Below, one piece after another: positions 59,828 through 64,000 of a stretch of 64,000 nucleotides of DNA (position 1 is the first letter of the stretch; every line of letters starts with the position of its first letter). Both the position numbers and the translations under genes were made by a program. The DNA is from Acanthopleura granulata (Eukaryota; Mollusca; Polyplacophora; Chitonida; Chitonidae): the NCBI GenBank assembly GCA_016165875.1, contig JABBOT010000029.1, forward strand, positions 1,844,639 to 1,908,638, written 5' to 3'. The notes beneath the pieces were generated by a model that ran no database searches, had not been told where the DNA came from, and saw nothing but the letters and a program-made list of their open reading frames with translations.

Positions 59828-61025
59828 AGTTTACCGGAGTTCAATATACTTGCATTATTACCAGCAAGTCGGCTATAAGATGTGTCCATCACGCTTATCC
59901 AATATACTCACTCTGAACGCAACTGGGGTCAAGTGGGGGTTAGCGGGGGTTACCGACACAATACACAAACTTTGCAACGCTGTACCAGACAGATGAAATC
60001 ACCAGACTCAATGATAAATTAGATGATTTAATTTGCTCAGTGGTAAAATACATGACGTCGAGCCGCCAGACTCCAACTGACGGATTAGTTGGGGCCCCCA
60101 TACTAATTTGTTGAAATCAAAAAAAAAAAAAAGAAGCAAAACCCTTACACACGTCTCTTGCCGGATTCCCCTATGGTTTTAGTTTCTTTTTCATTTATGC
60201 CCTTTGGGACTCCGGAGGCCTTTTTTCACTGGGAAGTGCTTCCCATAGGCCTGTGGAAACTGGTCGCCCATGTTAGGCGTGCAAGTTTTCTGCAATACCA
60301 CACGCGTCCTCCGGCTGAACCAGCCTAGCGGTTTAAATCGCCACATGTGAGAGAAACGTGACTGGCGTGTACCGTATCGGTCTTTGGGAGATCCCACTGC
60401 TCCATACGCCGTTAAAGTATCCTAGCTGCGAATTTATATATTTTATACCTTCCAAACCCTGTTGCATAAACTGGTCTCAAAAAAGTACCTATCTGATGTA
60501 GAAAGACGCGCTGATGAAGAATCCGCGGATAAAAATGGGTCAGTCATCCAACCCACAATGCCATGCGGTAGACGTGAGCTCTCAGTTCACATTGAAAAAT
60601 CGGTAATATAGCCTCCGTATGTTTCTATATTTACACCAGCTAGTTGTATATTGTATTTTATTAACCTTACGAATTGATTCATACATAATAGAGCAGCGAA
60701 TATACACTCAATATGCTTTGCATAGTCCTAGTACACGTATAAATAGGGCAGGAGACTCACGTATTATTATCAGCCTATGTTATATATGAGCATCTGGGCT
60801 ATGTCCTACACATAATACACGTAGGTAATACCTGCTGGCCTTTAATCTTAGATCGATCGACATAGGCGGCTGCGGCCTACATTACCTAAAACACAGCCTG
60901 AACACATTTGCGGATTTTGGCTAGGTGGACTTTGCAGTTCAATCACCACAGGTATACGCACAGCAACACATATCTCTAGGTAGTGAACAGTCGCTTGTTG
61001 CTCTCCTATATGTTGTGTTTTTTTT
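59828..61025. other. Polinton 3' segment, no assigned gene
   Basis: About 1.2 kb between the last ORF and the right repeat. A poly-A run lies at 60117-60132, and a 68-codon - strand frame (60191-60397) has no recognised features. A/T content returns to host-like levels after about 59.9 kb. Confidence 0.45.
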
Positions 61026-61283
61026 TCTGAATGTGAACGGGTGTCTGTCTACATAGATAAATGTACGCGAACACCATATGGCTTGATGTGCAGCAGAAAT
61101 TAGCCGGACTAGGGGTTGGGGGCAATTATCTCTGAACGTGAACGCCCGTTTGTCTACATAGATAATTGGCAAAACTGGACACTATATGGCTTGAGCTGGC
61201 CTGAACAGGGACTGATGGGGCCCTCCAGGAGGTGAGGAGGGCCCTAGCGGGAAGTGTGCCAGAACCCCTATTCTGTATACTAC
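61026..61283 (-). repeat. right terminal inverted repeat of the Polinton
   Basis: Reverse complement of the left end: outer GTAGTATACAGAATAGGGGT, GGGCCCTCC, TTTTGCCAATTATCTATGTA and CATCAAGCCATATGGTGTTC are shared. Like the left end it holds two internal sub-repeats (61031-61086 and 61120-61193). The two ends differ by many substitutions and some indels, so they have diverged or were never homogenised after insertion. Confidence 0.93.
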
Positions 61284-61897
61284 CACTGAGGCCTCCAGGT
61301 AATTTTCTCCCATGGACTGAAATGCTTTGTCGTCAACACGATAAAACGTAGGACAGGAAAGCACATGTTAACAATGCCTGATGGAAGCTGAATTGAGAAC
61401 GTCATAGGTTACCCGCACAATACAAATAAAAAAAATAAAAGAAAAAAAAATGAGGTCCATTAGATTGAAACTCTTCCATTGTACAGTTTTTATCTGCCAG
61501 TTTTCCATCACCTATATTCCATCGAGGCATAACTGTAATTGTCCATGTATCCTGGAGGCGTCAGACCCGGTGGAATGAGATCAGAATGGTTTCTCCTGTA
61601 GTCAGTGTGCATCTCAGCGTACTGCCCAGTGTATAGTGGCATAGATGTCTTCCAGAAACTAAAGTACAACAGACATACGTTAATTGAAGCTAAAGCCTTC
61701 CAAGTGCTGACGTTTGACATCAATGACATATAGGACGACATTATAGCCGATCAAAAACAGAAATCATTCATTTCCCAATCAAAAGAAATGGAATCTATTA
61801 AAATTTCACGAAAAATGCATAGAATTGTGTTATGTCTTTTTAAAATTTTACAGAGCACTAGGAAAGATTCGATTATGTTCAGTGACTACACCGTGAC
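61284..61897. other. non-coding right flank of the Polinton
   Basis: AT-rich host DNA without a supported gene; A-rich stretches at about 61425-61450. Confidence 0.5.
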
Positions 61898-62066
61898 ATA
61901 AATTTATTTATCTGTTGATCTGATTGGTGTTTTACCCCGTACTGAAGAATATTTTACTTATACGACACCGGCCAGCATTATGGTGAGAGGAAACTGGGCA
62001 AGATCCAGGGCAAACCCGCGCTGGCAGACGTTGCTGGCAGACCTTCCCACGTATAACTGGAGCTAT
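61898..62066 (-). repeat. main-family SINE, 5'-truncated
   Basis: Low end TAAATTTATTTATCTGTTGA, then GGTGTTTTACCCCGTACTGA, TTATACGACACCGGCCAGCA, TTATGGTGAGAGGAAACTGG and TTGCTGGCAGACCTTCCCAC. Confidence 0.85.
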
Positions 62067-64000
62067 CACTGGTGAGAGGCTCCAGATCCAATGCACATTA
62101 CCAGCACACGATTGTCTACCGTAGACAACATCGCCTACCATACATTTCTGTGCCGTCCACGAAGTTTGCCCTGACAAACTTCCGTACTCGACTGTTTGAA
62201 AACAAAAGAAAGGTGAAACTCTTGAATTGGGTATCTGGCGTTTTCTTTAATTTGCATTTTTCAAAATGTTTGCGTGGTCACGTTCACATGCCTGTAATTT
62301 TGATTTTTTTTATCACCGCTGGTGCAGGGGAGCTCCCAGGCAATTTGACCTCAGTTCAGGTGGCTAACATTGCAAAATGGCGTCAACAAATGAGTAACTA
62401 AGTGGTGATGATCATATGCAATTTATTTTGCCAATAAGCGTTGTAGAATTTTTAAAATATTTTTGCAACACCACTAGGAAACTTCTTTGGGAATAAATTC
62501 AGGTTTAGTGCCTGATGTTCACTTTAAAACCATCTGTTTATTCAGATTTATTTTCTCGCAAATGTCATCTGCTTCTAATAACGCATTATACAAAGTGACT
62601 TCCAGCGCCTTTTGGCAGACAGTTTGTGCACAACTCCAATCTCCAGTGGATTTTTGCTAGTGTTTAGATTTGCTGAGCTACGACTGATTGATTGATTGAT
62701 TGAGTTTAACGCTTTGCCTGAGAATATTTCATGTTATGTATTTGAGGTAAGTGCGCTCAATCGAAATGAGACCGGATTTCACCGGTTCCTTGTGACCTTC
62801 CTTGTTTTTATAGATGTTAGTGCTTTTGGGGTATAAATTTACCTACCCACCTTTAAACATGAATGAATGGCTATGGTTTTATAACAGTCTGAAATATGGT
62901 CTGTTCAGTACATGTAAATGTCCAATGTAAGTGTGATCACCTTCACACATCTTACAACCAAAACTGCTTTAGGTAGCTTATTTAACTTGGTAGGTGGCGC
63001 TCCATAGAAGGATGGCTGCCGAAAATGGCTTTGTATTCTGCCAGTCTCTTAGGTTTGTCTCTCAGTCTGGAACATTTGTCGCCCTATTTCACAGTCAACT
63101 GACACTTGAGTAATCAGGATGCCGTCTCGGTGAACGCATTATACATTGAAGATACAGTATACACAAGGGTATTTCAGAATCCCCTTTTAGACACATACTG
63201 AATCCATGTGCCAAATTATCTCAATTGCAAGAAAATGAAATAGATAGTAACAAACATTCATTAAAAATGTAAATACATTAGCCTAATTAAGCTGTTTATT
63301 AGCCAATTTATGAGGAGCGGTATTGACTTACCACGGACCTCTAGCTGCCACGTCTCCACTCTCTCAAAATTCGGTGAAATAAAAACCCGAACAAATACTT
63401 TCGTTTGAAACGCATAAAAGAATGCCAGTAGCATTGCGATGAGTACATATAAACCCTGAGGGAAGGTAATTCGTGAGTTCTGACGATATGTTCTTGTATT
63501 AAATCTTAATCTTAAAAGTATACAAAAAGCAATGAGTTTGGAAAGAAATTGTTTTTTTTTAATATGTTTTGTGAATTATAATTCTCATTCTGTTATGGGT
63601 TTTTGGGGTGGGGACAATAATTACCATGGCAACCACGGACATATACATATACAACTGTCCATTGTCACCTCTGTACCTATGTATCCGCAAGAAGAAAGAA
63701 ATGCAGAAATTAATGACTTACACTGACAATAAATTTGCTTCTTACATTTATTTCACTGTAATAATTCGTCTTTATGTACGACTGAGGCATGCAGAATCCA
63801 TTTTCTGTCAATCTGATCTGTCCAGTCAGGAGGCTCAGATCTAAAATCCTGCCTTTGTTATTAATCCAGCATCACAACCTCATCTAAAATACACATTGCT
63901 GATGAATGAATGAATGTCGGCAATATCGCTTTCTATTTTTGTTTCCTTTAATGTTAAAATGTAAAATCAAATCCGTTTGGCAGTGTACATGTAGATATTT
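62067..64000. other. non-coding end of the window
   Basis: No supported gene. A SINE-tail-like remnant with a GATT microsatellite (GATTGATTGATTGATTGAGT, then TTAACGCTTTGCCTGAGAAT) is at 62680-62730. Short open frames up to 63844 have no recognised features. Confidence 0.5.

Larger units (their letters stand above)
49881..61283. mobile_element. Maverick/Polinton DNA transposon (virus-like), about 11.4 kb, defective
   Basis: Bounded by inverted repeats starting GTAGTATACAGAATAGGGGT on both strands. Between them are the Polinton hallmark genes: protein-primed family B polymerase (+), D,D35E integrase (-), packaging-type ATPase (-), a probable major capsid fragment (-) and several probable structural genes. 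Usual Polintons are 15-20 kb, so this copy is short, consistent with internal deletion; no cysteine protease was recognised. Nearly all genes carry frameshifts and stops. G+C is visibly higher than in the flanks. A clean 6-bp target duplication is not seen: the flanks are ACTGAA (left) and CACTGA (right), sharing ACTGA offset by one base. Confidence 0.9.

Noticed and set aside
49875..61290. 6-bp target-site duplication of the Polinton
   Set aside because: The flanking hexamers do not match; only an offset ACTGA is shared, which could be chance.

Overview
The window looks like animal nuclear DNA, most probably from a mollusc (bivalve or gastropod; not resolved further). The reasons are large gene-poor AT-rich intergenic stretches, many copies of a tRNA-headed SINE ending in a GAAATATTCTTGAGTACGGC tail plus AATAAATAAA, abundant minisatellites, and a lophotrochozoan-style intronless neuropeptide GPCR. 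No bacterial operons, rRNA genes or CRISPR arrays are seen. Calls rest on motif reading by eye; no database search was possible.

Layout. 0-16.5 kb: non-coding, with a TATC/TA microsatellite, 17-bp, 32-bp, 51-bp, 25-bp and 42-bp tandem arrays, and scattered SINEs. 16.58-17.90 kb: one intact class A GPCR coding exon on the + strand. 18-38.6 kb: non-coding, with SINEs, two tandem duplications (about 136 bp and 202 bp), an old segmental duplication (30.3-31.8 kb against 33.2-36.2 kb), a non-autonomous DNA transposon with TA target duplications (34112-34972) and a palindromic MITE (36577-36838). 38.6-41.9 kb: two blocks of one 35-bp minisatellite. 42.18-43.39 kb: a UDP-glucuronosyltransferase relic on the - strand with an in-frame stop and a one-base frameshift. 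44-49.9 kb: SINEs and non-coding DNA.

49.88-61.28 kb: the main discovery, a Maverick/Polinton element of about 11.4 kb with recognisable terminal inverted repeats of about 260 bp. It carries a protein-primed family B DNA polymerase (+), a retroviral-type D,D35E integrase (-), a packaging-type ATPase (-) fused by an apparent deletion to the start of a probable major capsid protein (-), then a probable membrane-active/coiled-coil protein, a probable minor capsid protein, a repeat-containing protein and a small ORF (all +), with an unassigned decayed gene on the - strand. Nearly every gene has frameshifts or stops, so this copy looks dead, although many motifs remain (for example YKDTDS). The element is visibly richer in G+C than its flanks.

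The Polinton genes would together form a self-replicating virus-like transposon: integrase for insertion, PolB for protein-primed copying, and ATPase plus capsid proteins for a putative virion. The GPCR and the UGT relic are ordinary host genes unrelated to it. From 61.3 kb to the end there is only SINE material and unassigned non-coding DNA.
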